Source: a bacterium | GTDB lineage: Bacteria > Pseudomonadota > Gammaproteobacteria > Pseudomonadales > Moraxellaceae | Assembly: GCA_029945725.1 (NCBI GenBank) | Contig: JAQSDB010000008.1 | Coordinates: 372,001 to 436,000, forward strand | Direction of reading: 5' to 3' | DNA: 64,000 bases | Shown here: piece after piece, positions 26,666-35,985 of the stretch | How positions within the stretch are numbered: the stretch's first letter is position 1 | Layout: the number at the start of each line of letters is the position of its first letter | Notes under the pieces: model-generated | Told to the model about the DNA's origin: nothing | What the model saw: only the letters and a program-made list of their open reading frames with translations | The model's database searches: none | Made by a program: the position numbers and the translations under genes

Positions 26666-28581
26666 ACACGCCTTTTTTTTCCGGCACTGGCTCGCCTCGC
26701 CTGCACCAGCGCAGGCAACTGGCCACCACAGCGGCCTTGCTCGTCATGCTTCTGGGCACGGCCTGCGGTGATGGTTCCTCCGGCGATCCCGCACCCGCTG
26801 CGCTGGATTCGGTGTCACTGAGCATCGCTGACGTCAATCGCGTGCTTGCCCAGGGCGTGGCCGAGGCGCAGGCGCGTCAGGTAAAGGCAACGTTTGCGGT
26901 AACGGATCGTGTCGGCAATGTGCTGGCGGTTTATCAAATGGCCGGTGCCGGCAGCACGGTTGATGTCGTCAGCGGCCTTGGCGTGAACGGCGGTCTTGAT
27001 GGCGTGCTCAATACCATTCCCGCCACACTGGCAGCGATCAGCAAGGCGCTGACCGGCGCCTATTTGTCGTCATCGGGCAATGCCTTTTCCACGCGCACGG
27101 CCAGCCAGATCATCCAGAAAAACTTCAATCCGCAGGAAGCCAGCCAACCCAGCGGGCCGCTGTATGGCGTGCAGTTCAGTCAGTTGCCCTGCTCGGATCT
27201 GGTGCGCCGTTTCAGCGATGGCAGTATCGGCCCCAAGCATTCCCCGCTCGGCCTGTCCGGCGATCCCGGCGGCTTGCCGCTGTACAAGAACGGCGTGGTC
27301 GTGGGGGGGGTGGGCGTCGTGGCCGACGGCGTTTACGGCATTGACCTTGATATCACCGACGTCGACAACGACACCGACGAACTGATTGCCGTCGCCGCCA
27401 GCAGCAGCTACAGCGCGCCACAGGATATTCGTGGCAACCGCATTACCGCTGATGGCCGCAGCTTCCGTTACGTCGACTCGGAAGCCATCCGCACCAGTCC
27501 TGCCGCCGCCAGCGTCGCCACCCTGGTGCCGGGCGAATTCAAGGCCGTAACGGGCTACAGCACGGCCGCCGCACGCGCCGGCATTGCCATGGGAACGCCC
27601 GGCTCCGGCATCCGGCCGGATAGCGGAGCGCTCTCGGCTGTTTCTGCCTGGGTGCTGACTGACGCCGCCGACAACAATCGTTATCCGCCCATCGACAGCA
27701 TCAGCCCCGCCACCGCCTTGAACGGCATGACGCAACAGGAAGTGACACAGCTTCTGCTCAGCGCACTGGATGTCGCCAACCATGCCCGCGCCCAGATCCG
27801 CCGCCCTCTGGGATCGGCCGCGCAGGTCACGGTAACGGTGGTCGATACGTCCGGCACCGTACTCGGCCTCGGCAAAACACCCGATGCACCGCTCTTTGGT
27901 GTTGATGTCGCGCTGCAAAAAGCGCGCACCGCCAGTTTCTTTTCCAGCGCCAGCGCCGGCGCCGCTTTGCAGGCACTGCCGCCAGCAGCCTATATCAACG
28001 GCCCGGCCTCGCCGCTTGCCGCTTATGTGACGGATGCCAGAAATTTTTTCAGTGATGCCCTGCTGCTCACCGGCAACACCGCTTTTTCTGCACGCGCGCT
28101 TGGCAACATTCATCGCCCCACGTTTCCCGACGGCATTGCCGGCACACCCCATGGCCCGTTCTCGAAAAGCGCGGGGCAATGGAGCCCGTTCAATGTCGGC
28201 CTGCAGCTTGATCTGGTTTACAACCAGCTGCTGCAGAGTGTGGTGGCTGCCGATTTTTCCGAAGGCTGTACCGGCATTGCCTCCCTTAAAAACGGCATCC
28301 AGATATTTCCGGGCGCCGTGCCGATATACCGCGGCACACAACTGATCGGTGCCATCGGCGTTTCCGGTGACGGCGTTGACCAGGATGACATGGTCGCCCT
28401 GCTCGGCCTTGGCCGCGCCAGCAGGATACTGGCAGGCAGCAGCGTCAATCCGATTGGCAATGCACCCGCCGCGATGCGCGCCGACACCCTCAGCCCGCAA
28501 GGCATCCGGCTGCGTTATGCGCAGTGCCCGCAGTCCCCCTTTAACGGCAGCAGCGCACAAAATGTCTGCGCCGGTCTTTGA
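26662..28581 (+). CDS. Lipoprotein-like protein with two GlcG/HbpS-type domains
   Basis: A 639-residue exported protein. The N terminus is a basic stretch, hydrophobic core and LLGTAC-GDGSSG, which looks like a lipoprotein signal with a slightly unusual lipobox, followed by a flexible linker. The mature part has two similar halves (about 48-285 and 345-575), each beginning with a helix like SLSIADVNRVLAQGVAEAQ or MTQQEVTQLLLSALDVANH and a strand like FAVTDRVGNVLAVYQM or VTVVDTSGTVLGLGK, and each containing a LPLYKNGVVVGGVGVVADG / VPIYRGTQLIGAIGVSGDG segment; this is the GlcG/HbpS (DUF336) pattern, some members of which bind haem or cobalamin-like cofactors. It overlaps both neighbours, so it is co-translated with the cytochromes. 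Suggested role: periplasmic haem- or small-molecule-binding partner. Confidence 0.78.
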   Translation: MNTPFFSGTGSPRLHQRRQLATTAALLVMLLGTACGDGSSGDPAPAALDSVSLSIADVNRVLAQGVAEAQARQVKATFAVTDRVGNVLAVYQMAGAGSTVDVVSGLGVNGGLDGVLNTIPATLAAISKALTGAYLSSSGNAFSTRTASQIIQKNFNPQEASQPSGPLYGVQFSQLPCSDLVRRFSDGSIGPKHSPLGLSGDPGGLPLYKNGVVVGGVGVVADGVYGIDLDITDVDNDTDELIAVAASSSYSAPQDIRGNRITADGRSFRYVDSEAIRTSPAAASVATLVPGEFKAVTGYSTAAARAGIAMGTPGSGIRPDSGALSAVSAWVLTDAADNNRYPPIDSISPATALNGMTQQEVTQLLLSALDVANHARAQIRRPLGSAAQVTVTVVDTSGTVLGLGKTPDAPLFGVDVALQKARTASFFSSASAGAALQALPPAAYINGPASPLAAYVTDARNFFSDALLLTGNTAFSARALGNIHRPTFPDGIAGTPHGPFSKSAGQWSPFNVGLQLDLVYNQLLQSVVAADFSEGCTGIASLKNGIQIFPGAVPIYRGTQLIGAIGVSGDGVDQDDMVALLGLGRASRILAGSSVNPIGNAPAAMRADTLSPQGIRLRYAQCPQSPFNGSSAQNVCAGL

Positions 28582-30703
28582 TTCATGGCGGGCCCGCATC
28601 GCCGGCATCCTGCTGGCAGGCTTCGGGTTGCCCGGACTTTCTGCACCGGCATGGGCTGATGAAAACCGGCAGGCACTGCCGGCAACGGCCGCTGCCACAA
28701 CAGAAAATCCGCTGGCTGGTGCACCCGGTTTTTTTGACCTGCAGGTACTGTCTGCGCACATCGCCATCCACGAAGAGCCTGCCGAGGATTCCAGCGTGCT
28801 GGCCGATATCCGGCGCGGACAAATGCTGCGTGCCGATCAGCGTCGTGGTGACTGGTACCGCATTCGTTTCTCCGACGCTGTTGACGGTGCTTATGGCTGG
28901 ATCAGGCAGGCGCCCGGCGAAGACGGGGACATGCGTTTGTCGGTGCAGGCCTACGGCAGCAGCGCCACACAGAATCCTGCCGACAGCACCCCTGGCACGG
29001 GTGAAGACGCGCTGGCCAGTGCTGAAATACAGCGCTCAAGTGTCGACAGCCGGCGCATGGCCATCGGCCTGCCGCTGATTGATCCCGCCCAGGTAGCGCC
29101 GCCACAAGCCGACCTGCCGCGGGAAATGGTGGCCATCCCCGATCGCTGGCGCATCATGCAGGCACTGGGTTTCCGTTTTCCGCTTTACGATCCCTATCAC
29201 CAGAATCCCCTCAAGGGTGATTTGCCGGTGCTGCCGGCACTCGGTGATGACTGGTTTTTCAATCTCGGCCTGATTGCCGACACCACCTATGAAATGCGCC
29301 GGCTGCCGATTCCGGTGGCACCGCAAACCTCGCCGCAGGCCGGCGCACTCAATGTCTTCGGCGACAGTGCCCGGCAATCCACCCTGACAGAAACACTCGT
29401 CATCAATCTGGGCCTGATCAAGGGCGACACCACCTTCAAGCCCCCGGAATACGAATTCCGCTTTGTTCCCGTGCTCAACTACAACCGTTCGGAAGTGGAT
29501 GAGCCACGGGCACTGCGCGTCGATCCACGCAGTGGCGAAGAGCGCCGCGATCACTTTGCCGGCATCCAGGAACTCTTTGCCGATGTGCATTTGCGCAATG
29601 TCTCCGAGCGTTACGACTTTGACAGCGTGCGTGTCGGCATCCAGCCCATGAACCTCGACTTCCGCGGCTTTTTGTTTCAGGACAATGCACTCGGCGTGCG
29701 CTTCTTTGGCAATCGCGACAACAACCACTGGCAATACAACGCAGGCTGGATGCGGCGACTCGAAAAAGACACCAACAGCGGCCTCAATGATCCGGGCCGG
29801 AGCCCGCGCCGCGATGACGTGTATTTCGCCAATGCCTATCGCCAGGATTTTCCGGTGGCCGGCTTTACCAGCCAGCTGGCGCTTGTGCACAACCGCAATG
29901 CCGAATCCGGCGCGGATTATTACGACAAAAACGGGTTTCAGGTGCGCCCGGCCGTCATCGGTGATGTGCGCCCGCATGATTACCAGGTGACCTACCTCGG
30001 CTACAGCGGCGACGGGCACCTCAGCCGCTATGGCCTCAGCACATCGACTTACCTGGCGCTCGGTCACGATGACTACAACGCCGTGGCGCAAAAATCCCAA
30101 ACCATAGAAGCCTTTTTTCATGCCACCGAGCTGTCGCGTGATTTCGACTGGATACGCCTTCGCGGCAATTTCCTTTATGCCTCGGGCGACAGGAATCCTT
30201 TTGACAATGTCGCCGGTGGTTTTGATGCCATTCTGGAAAATCCGCAGTTCGCCGGTGCCGACACCAGCTTTTTCATTCGCCAGGCGGTGCCGCTGATTGG
30301 CGGTGGCGGTGTCGCCCTGTCGGGACGCAACGGCATCCTGCCGTCGCTGCGCTCCTCCAAGGACCAGGGCCAGTCGAATTTCGTGAATCCGGGTTTGACG
30401 CTGCTCGGTGCCGGCGCCGATCTTGATCTCACGCCCACACTGCGCCTGCTCGGCAATGTTTCCGCCCTGCGCTTTAACGAAACCCAAATCCTGGGCGTGC
30501 TGCGCAACCAGCTGCCGCCGTCGAAAGACATCGGTACCGACGTCTCCGCCGGCATCCAGTACCGCCCGCTGTATTCACAAAACATCGTCATCACCGGCTC
30601 CTTTGCCGCGCTGGTTCCCGGCAAGGGCCTGCGCGAGCTTTACGATGAAGACCAGCGTGGCCCGCAATATTCCGCCCTCATCAACGTGATACTGGCGTTC
30701 TGA
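28562..30703 (+). CDS. Outer-membrane beta-barrel protein with N-terminal SH3-like domain
   Basis: A 713-residue exported protein. A signal peptide ends at AWADEN; residues about 58-117 form a bacterial SH3-like domain (HIAIHEEPAEDSSVLADIR, GDWYRIRF, YGWIR), the rest from about 190 is a series of amphipathic aromatic strands ending with the outer-membrane signature ...INVILAF (C-terminal Phe). Size would allow roughly 20 or more strands. No cysteine is visible, so it lacks the CxxC seen in MtrB-type sheath porins, but by position between multihaem cytochrome genes it is the natural candidate for the barrel of an outer-membrane electron conduit. The start is inside the end of the preceding gene (20-bp overlap) and the next gene begins two bases after its stop. 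Confidence 0.8.
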   Translation: MSAPVFDSWRARIAGILLAGFGLPGLSAPAWADENRQALPATAAATTENPLAGAPGFFDLQVLSAHIAIHEEPAEDSSVLADIRRGQMLRADQRRGDWYRIRFSDAVDGAYGWIRQAPGEDGDMRLSVQAYGSSATQNPADSTPGTGEDALASAEIQRSSVDSRRMAIGLPLIDPAQVAPPQADLPREMVAIPDRWRIMQALGFRFPLYDPYHQNPLKGDLPVLPALGDDWFFNLGLIADTTYEMRRLPIPVAPQTSPQAGALNVFGDSARQSTLTETLVINLGLIKGDTTFKPPEYEFRFVPVLNYNRSEVDEPRALRVDPRSGEERRDHFAGIQELFADVHLRNVSERYDFDSVRVGIQPMNLDFRGFLFQDNALGVRFFGNRDNNHWQYNAGWMRRLEKDTNSGLNDPGRSPRRDDVYFANAYRQDFPVAGFTSQLALVHNRNAESGADYYDKNGFQVRPAVIGDVRPHDYQVTYLGYSGDGHLSRYGLSTSTYLALGHDDYNAVAQKSQTIEAFFHATELSRDFDWIRLRGNFLYASGDRNPFDNVAGGFDAILENPQFAGADTSFFIRQAVPLIGGGGVALSGRNGILPSLRSSKDQGQSNFVNPGLTLLGAGADLDLTPTLRLLGNVSALRFNETQILGVLRNQLPPSKDIGTDVSAGIQYRPLYSQNIVITGSFAALVPGKGLRELYDEDQRGPQYSALINVILAF

Positions 30704-30705
30704 CC

Positions 30706-33700
30706 ATGACGAAGCCTCGCCTGAACTTTTTCCCGGCACGGCCCCTGCGGCAGCTGGCATGCTTCCTGGTGCTGATCCTGCTCGGCAGTGTCGCCCTGCC
30801 CGCCTGTGCCTCCGAGGCGGCAGAGCTCATCAAGCGCAGCTACGTGTTTGCCCCTCCTGCACCGCAGGCACAGGCCGAAGCGGCCGCCATCGGCAAGAGC
30901 GAAGGCTGCATCAGCTGTCATGTCACCACCGACCGCCACACCATGCATGCCAATCCGGGCGTGGTGATCGGCTGCACGGATTGTCATGGCGGCAATGCTG
31001 CCATCACGCGCCCGCTGAATGCCGATTACAAAAACAAGGGTGTCGATGCCTATCGCTACGCCATGGATGCCGCGCACATCCTGCCGCGCGATGTGAAATT
31101 CTGGCGCTATCCTTCATCCGCCAATCCACCGGCCTCCTACACCAGACTCAACAAGGAAAGTCCGGCCTATATCCGCTTCATCAACCCCGGTGACTTGCGC
31201 GTGGCGCGCGCCTCCTGCGGCGCCTGCCACCTCGCCATCATCCAGGCCAGCGAACGAAGCCTGATGTCGACCTCCGCCATGCTCTGGGGCGGTGCTTCCT
31301 ATAACAACGGCATTCTTCCCTTCAAGCGCTACATCGTCGGCGAGGCCTATACCGCCGACAGCCAGCCCGCCGCGCTGGTCGCCCCGGTGCCGCCGGATGC
31401 CTTCATGACCGCCAAAGGCATACTGCCAAAACTGACCGCCCTGCCCGCCTGGGAAACGGCGCCGCCCGCTGATGTGTTCCGTGTTTTTGAAAGCGGCGGA
31501 CGCGTCATCAGCAGCCAGTTTCCGGAAATCGGCCTGCCCAACAGCAGCGGCATATTGCAGAAACTGGATGAGCCTGGCCGGCCCGACATCAAGCAGTCCA
31601 GTCGCGGCCCTGGCACCGGCAGCCGCATTGCCGTGCCGCTGATCAATGTCACCAAGACACGGCTCAATGATCCGCACCTGTGGTTTCTCGGCACCAATGA
31701 CCAGCCCGGTGATTACCGCTCTTCCGGCTGCACCGCCTGCCACACCATCTACGCCAACGACAGGGACCCGAAGCACAGCGGCCCTTATGCCGCAGCCGGC
31801 CATGACGGTGCCACGCAAACGCTGGACCCGACCATTCCCAAAAACGAGGCCGGGCATCCGATCAAGCACGAATTCACCCGTGCCATTCCCTCGTCGCAAT
31901 GCATGGTCTGCCACATGCACCAGCCGAATATTTTCGTGAACTCCTTCTACGGCTACACCATGTGGGATTACGAATCCGATGCGCCGCACATGTGGCCGAA
32001 GCAGCAGAAATATCCCACGGCAAAAGAATCGCGCGAGATTCTTGATCACAATCCGGAAGAAGCCGCCACGCGTGGCAGCTGGAGCGACCCTGCCTTCCTG
32101 AAGAATGTCGCCAGCCTGAATCCGCAGCTCAAGGACACGCAGTTTGCCGACTATCACGGCCACGGCTGGAATTTCCGTGCGGTGTTCAAGCGCAACCGCA
32201 AGGGTGCCCTGCTCGACCAGAAAAACAACATCATCGCCGATGAAGACCCGGACAAGTTCAAGAAAACCGTGCACCTCTCGTCCATCCACCTCGACAAGGG
32301 CATGCATTGCGTGGACTGCCACTTCGCCCAGGACATGCACGGCAACGGTCATATTTACGGCGAAGTCGCCGCCGCCATCGAGGTGGATTGTGCCGACTGC
32401 CACGGCACCGCCACCACGTACCCGACCTTGCGCACCAGCGGCCCTGCCGCCAGACCGGGCGGCATGGACCTGTCCCTGCTGCGCACGCAGGATGGTCGCA
32501 AGCGTTTTGAATGGCGCAATGGCCGGCTCTTCCAGCGCGCTGCACTGGACCCGGAAAAAGAATGGGAAGTGTCGCTGGTCAAGGATTCGGTAAACCCGCA
32601 AAGCTCGCACTACAACGAAAAAGCCGCACGCGCCAAACTGATGGCCGCCGGTGATGAAGGCCGTGACGGAAAATGGGGGCCCGGCGTGAAAAACCTGGCT
32701 CACGACAACAAGAAAATGACCTGCTACACCTGTCATGTTTCGTGGACCACGAGCTGCGCCGGCTGCCATCTGCCGATCCAGGCCAACTGGAAAACCGAAC
32801 GTCATCATTACGAAGGCGGCGAGACCAGAAACTACGCCACCTACAATCCGCAAGTGGTGCGTGACGATGTGTTCCAGCTCGGCCGTGCCGGCCCGGTGAA
32901 AGGCGCTCGCATCACGCCGGTACGTTCCAGCTCGGCACTGGTGCTCTCGTCCACCAATGCCAACCGTGAACGCATCTATATCCAGCAACCCCCGATTGCG
33001 GCCAGCGGCTTCTCTTCACAGGCCTTTGCACCGCATTACCCGCACACGGAAAGAAAGGAAGAAACCAAAACCTGCAGTGACTGTCATCTCTCCAGAAAGA
33101 ATGACAACAACGCCATCATGGCGCAGCTGCTGCTGCAGGGAACCAACTTCGTCAACTTCATCGGTTTCAATGCCTGGCTCGGCGAAGCCGGCCACGTCGA
33201 AGCCGTACAGGTCACCGAGTGGGATGAACCCCAGGCCGTCATCGGCAGCTATCTGCACCGCTACGCCTACCCGGACTGGTTTGCCCGGCACCAGTTGCAT
33301 AATCAGGAATTGCAGACTGCGCACGATCACCGCACAAGCGGCGCCGTCGGCTGCATGCAGATACGGGGTGAATATCTTTTTGCGGCCGAAGCCGATGGCG
33401 GCATGCGTGTCTACGATGTCGCCAGCATCGCCAACAAGGGTGTGGCGCAACGCATCATCACTGCGCCCTACTCCAGCCTTGGCCAGAAAAGCTTTATCCA
33501 TTCAAAAAATGCAACCTGTGTGGCCCTGCCCACCAACCAGCCGATTGCCCCGCTGCGCAACCAGGGCGACCTGATGCGCATCACCAATCAGGAGCAGGCT
33601 TTCCATCCCGTCTACAGCTATGCCGTGATCACGGATGCCAGGGAAGGCCTGATCCTGACCAATGTCGATACGCTGGCCGACGGCAATGCGCGCAACAATT

Positions 33701-34578
33701 TCCTCAAGCGCGCGCTCACCTGGAACCCGGATGGCGTGCTCAACGGCGCCCGTCATGTCACGCTGGGCGGACACATTGCCTATGTCGCAGCCGATGCCGG
33801 CATGGTCATCATTGATCTCGACAAGCCGACCGCGCCAAAACTGCTGGCCGTCATTCCGCTGCCCGGCGTGCGCGCCTCGGCCCTGCAGTTCCGCTACCTT
33901 TTCGTGACCACGAACCTCGGCCTGCAGGTGATTGATGTCACCCATGCGGAAAAAGCAAAACTGCTGCCGGCCATCATTCCGCTGCGCGATGCGCATCATC
34001 TTTATGTCGCGCGCACCTACGCCTATGTCGCCGCCGGCGCGCAGGGCCTGGCCATTATCGATGTCGAAAAACCGGAGTCGCCCGTGCTCTACCAGCTCTA
34101 CACCGCACAGGGAAAACTCGATGATGCGCAGGACGTGATTGTCGGCAGCACCAATGCCTCGCTGTTTGCCTATGTGGCCGATGGCAAAAACGGCCTGAAG
34201 GTAGTGCAGCTGACGTCGCCCGACAGCCAGCCGCGTTTCTATGGTTTCTCGCCCGAACCGAAGCCCGAGATCATTGCCTGGCGTAAAACCGCCTCGGCAG
34301 CGCTCTCCTTGTCCAAGGGCCTTGACCGCGATCGCGCCGTCGATGAAACCGGTGGCCAGATTGCCGTCTTTGGCCGCATCGGTTCGCGCCCGTTCACGCG
34401 CGAGGAAATGGACCGCTTCTACCAGCGCGAAGACGGCTCGGTATGGGGCGTCAGTGACGAGGTTTCCGCCGCGGATTTTGTCGACAGGCAGCGCCCGGTG
34501 GCCGCCCCGGTTCCGGCGGCCGGAAAAACTTCCGCGGGCACGCCTGCCCCCAAAGCACCAGCACGGAAAGCCAAGTGA
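30706..34578 (+). CDS. Giant decahaem cytochrome c with C-terminal LVIVD beta-propeller
   Basis: A 1290-residue exported protein. After a signal peptide (LACFLVLILLG core, ending ACA-SEA) come ten CxxCH motifs, near residues 68, 90, 171, 342, 399, 535, 562, 673, 684 and 790, spread over an unusually long stretch with many extra histidines for axial ligation. From about 860 to 1190 there are repeats of the form YVAADAGMVIIDLDKP, FVTTNLGLQVIDVTH, YVAAGAQGLAIIDVEKP, YVADGKNGLKVV, the LVIVD repeat that builds a beta-propeller and is often found in surface proteins. The tail is Pro/Ala/Lys-rich. No transmembrane helix beyond the signal. Likely the main periplasmic or cell-surface electron carrier of the cluster, paired with the barrel encoded two bases upstream. 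Confidence 0.85.
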   Translation: MTKPRLNFFPARPLRQLACFLVLILLGSVALPACASEAAELIKRSYVFAPPAPQAQAEAAAIGKSEGCISCHVTTDRHTMHANPGVVIGCTDCHGGNAAITRPLNADYKNKGVDAYRYAMDAAHILPRDVKFWRYPSSANPPASYTRLNKESPAYIRFINPGDLRVARASCGACHLAIIQASERSLMSTSAMLWGGASYNNGILPFKRYIVGEAYTADSQPAALVAPVPPDAFMTAKGILPKLTALPAWETAPPADVFRVFESGGRVISSQFPEIGLPNSSGILQKLDEPGRPDIKQSSRGPGTGSRIAVPLINVTKTRLNDPHLWFLGTNDQPGDYRSSGCTACHTIYANDRDPKHSGPYAAAGHDGATQTLDPTIPKNEAGHPIKHEFTRAIPSSQCMVCHMHQPNIFVNSFYGYTMWDYESDAPHMWPKQQKYPTAKESREILDHNPEEAATRGSWSDPAFLKNVASLNPQLKDTQFADYHGHGWNFRAVFKRNRKGALLDQKNNIIADEDPDKFKKTVHLSSIHLDKGMHCVDCHFAQDMHGNGHIYGEVAAAIEVDCADCHGTATTYPTLRTSGPAARPGGMDLSLLRTQDGRKRFEWRNGRLFQRAALDPEKEWEVSLVKDSVNPQSSHYNEKAARAKLMAAGDEGRDGKWGPGVKNLAHDNKKMTCYTCHVSWTTSCAGCHLPIQANWKTERHHYEGGETRNYATYNPQVVRDDVFQLGRAGPVKGARITPVRSSSALVLSSTNANRERIYIQQPPIAASGFSSQAFAPHYPHTERKEETKTCSDCHLSRKNDNNAIMAQLLLQGTNFVNFIGFNAWLGEAGHVEAVQVTEWDEPQAVIGSYLHRYAYPDWFARHQLHNQELQTAHDHRTSGAVGCMQIRGEYLFAAEADGGMRVYDVASIANKGVAQRIITAPYSSLGQKSFIHSKNATCVALPTNQPIAPLRNQGDLMRITNQEQAFHPVYSYAVITDAREGLILTNVDTLADGNARNNFLKRALTWNPDGVLNGARHVTLGGHIAYVAADAGMVIIDLDKPTAPKLLAVIPLPGVRASALQFRYLFVTTNLGLQVIDVTHAEKAKLLPAIIPLRDAHHLYVARTYAYVAAGAQGLAIIDVEKPESPVLYQLYTAQGKLDDAQDVIVGSTNASLFAYVADGKNGLKVVQLTSPDSQPRFYGFSPEPKPEIIAWRKTASAALSLSKGLDRDRAVDETGGQIAVFGRIGSRPFTREEMDRFYQREDGSVWGVSDEVSAADFVDRQRPVAAPVPAAGKTSAGTPAPKAPARKAK

Positions 34579-35978
34579 TGAAACTTGCACACGTGATTCA
34601 TGATTTTTTTCAGCACTGCTCTCACCGCAGGGCGTCATATCGCACGTTCAGCCTGCCGCTGCTGCTACTGGCGCTGCTCGCAGCGCCGGCGGCGAACAGC
34701 GCTGTCATGCCGCAGGACTCCACACACCAGAGCCTGGGCGTCGTCAATTGCGCCTCCAGCATGTGCCATGGCGCCATCAGCCCGTGGAAAGACTCGCACA
34801 TCCTGCACAATGAATATTCCACCTGGCTGCGCCTGGACAAGCATGCCGAGGCCTACAACGTCCTGCTTGGTGACGACTCAAAACGCATTGCCAGAAAACT
34901 CGGCCTGGCCAAACCCGCGTCACAGGAAAAAATCTGTCTCGATTGCCACGCCCATAATCCGGCGCCGGAAAAACGCGGCGAACGCTTTTCCCTCAGCGAC
35001 GGCGTTTCCTGCGAAGGCTGTCATGGCCCGGCCGAACAATGGATAAAAACGCATACCAAAGCCACCGCCACACATGCCAGCAATCTCAGGGACGGTCTTT
35101 ATCCAACCGACCGCCCCGTGGAAGTCGCGAAGCTGTGCCTGTCCTGTCATCTCGGTAATGAAAAGAAACTGGTGACGCATCGCCTCATGGGAGCGGGTCA
35201 TCCACGCCTGGCGTTTGATCTCGATACCTTCTCCGCCATTCAGCCGCCGCACTACCGTATCGACAAGGACTGGCAGGAGCGCAAGGGTGATTACGATGGC
35301 GTGCGCCTGTGGGCCATCGGCCAGGCCATGGCGGTGCGCACGCAGCTGGCGACACTGGCCGATCCCGTGCAGGGCCGTGACGGCCTCTTCCCCGAGCTCG
35401 TGGTGTTTGATTGCCACGCCTGCCATCACCCCATGTCGGATAAAAAATGGCAGCCCCGACAGGGCACCGGCCCCGGACATATTCGCCTGAACGACTCCAA
35501 CCTGCTGATGCTGCGCAATATTGTCAGGGTGGTGAATCCTGCCAGGGCCGCTGCCCTGAGCGCACAAATACAGCGCCTGCACAAAAGCATCGCCGGTGAA
35601 ACCGGCATGCAGGGCAGCGACCCGCTGGCAGAGGCGCGCAAGCTTTCCGCGATGGTCGATGAACAGATTGTTTTTTTTGAAAAGCGCCACTTCTCCGGCG
35701 CCGACCTGCACGCCATCCTGCGCCAGCTGATTGACGAGGGTCTGGCCAATGGCTATACCGACTATGCCGGTGCCGAACAGGCTTTCATGGCCATCGCCAG
35801 CGTCGCCAATTACCTGCAGAAAACCGGCGACCCCGGCGTCGCTCGCGACATCAATCTCCGCCTTGCGGCCATGCGCAAGACATTAAGCAACGATGAGCAT
35901 TACCAGCCCGCACAGTTCAAGGCCGAACTGCAGAAACTTCGTCTTGTAATTGCCGGCTCCGCCGCCCGTGCCCAGTGA
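34578..35978 (+). CDS. Cytochrome c554-like multihaem cytochrome with one Cx4CH motif
   Basis: A 466-residue exported protein. A signal peptide with hydrophobic core LPLLLLALLAAPAANSA is followed by CASSMCHG (C58-x4-C63-H64, a Cx4CH variant) and four ordinary CxxCH motifs near residues 120, 145, 187 and 279. The order C..CHG, CLDCHAH, CEGCHGP, CLSCH resembles the cytochrome c554/hydroxylamine-oxidoreductase-type multihaem family. The last 180 residues have no haem motif and are helical. It starts at the stop of the giant decahaem gene (TGATG) and ends seven bases before the flavoprotein gene. Probably a soluble periplasmic shuttle; a catalytic role cannot be excluded. Confidence 0.82.
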   Translation: MKLAHVIHDFFQHCSHRRASYRTFSLPLLLLALLAAPAANSAVMPQDSTHQSLGVVNCASSMCHGAISPWKDSHILHNEYSTWLRLDKHAEAYNVLLGDDSKRIARKLGLAKPASQEKICLDCHAHNPAPEKRGERFSLSDGVSCEGCHGPAEQWIKTHTKATATHASNLRDGLYPTDRPVEVAKLCLSCHLGNEKKLVTHRLMGAGHPRLAFDLDTFSAIQPPHYRIDKDWQERKGDYDGVRLWAIGQAMAVRTQLATLADPVQGRDGLFPELVVFDCHACHHPMSDKKWQPRQGTGPGHIRLNDSNLLMLRNIVRVVNPARAAALSAQIQRLHKSIAGETGMQGSDPLAEARKLSAMVDEQIVFFEKRHFSGADLHAILRQLIDEGLANGYTDYAGAEQAFMAIASVANYLQKTGDPGVARDINLRLAAMRKTLSNDEHYQPAQFKAELQKLRLVIAGSAARAQ

Positions 35979-35985
35979 GGATGTG

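Noticed and set aside
31114-32988. 624-codon antisense frame across the giant decahaem gene
   Set aside because: Opposite strand carries ten CxxCH motifs and overlapping-gene coupling; the antisense frame has no domain pattern. The 565-codon frame opposite the GlcG lipoprotein (27070-28767) is rejected likewise.
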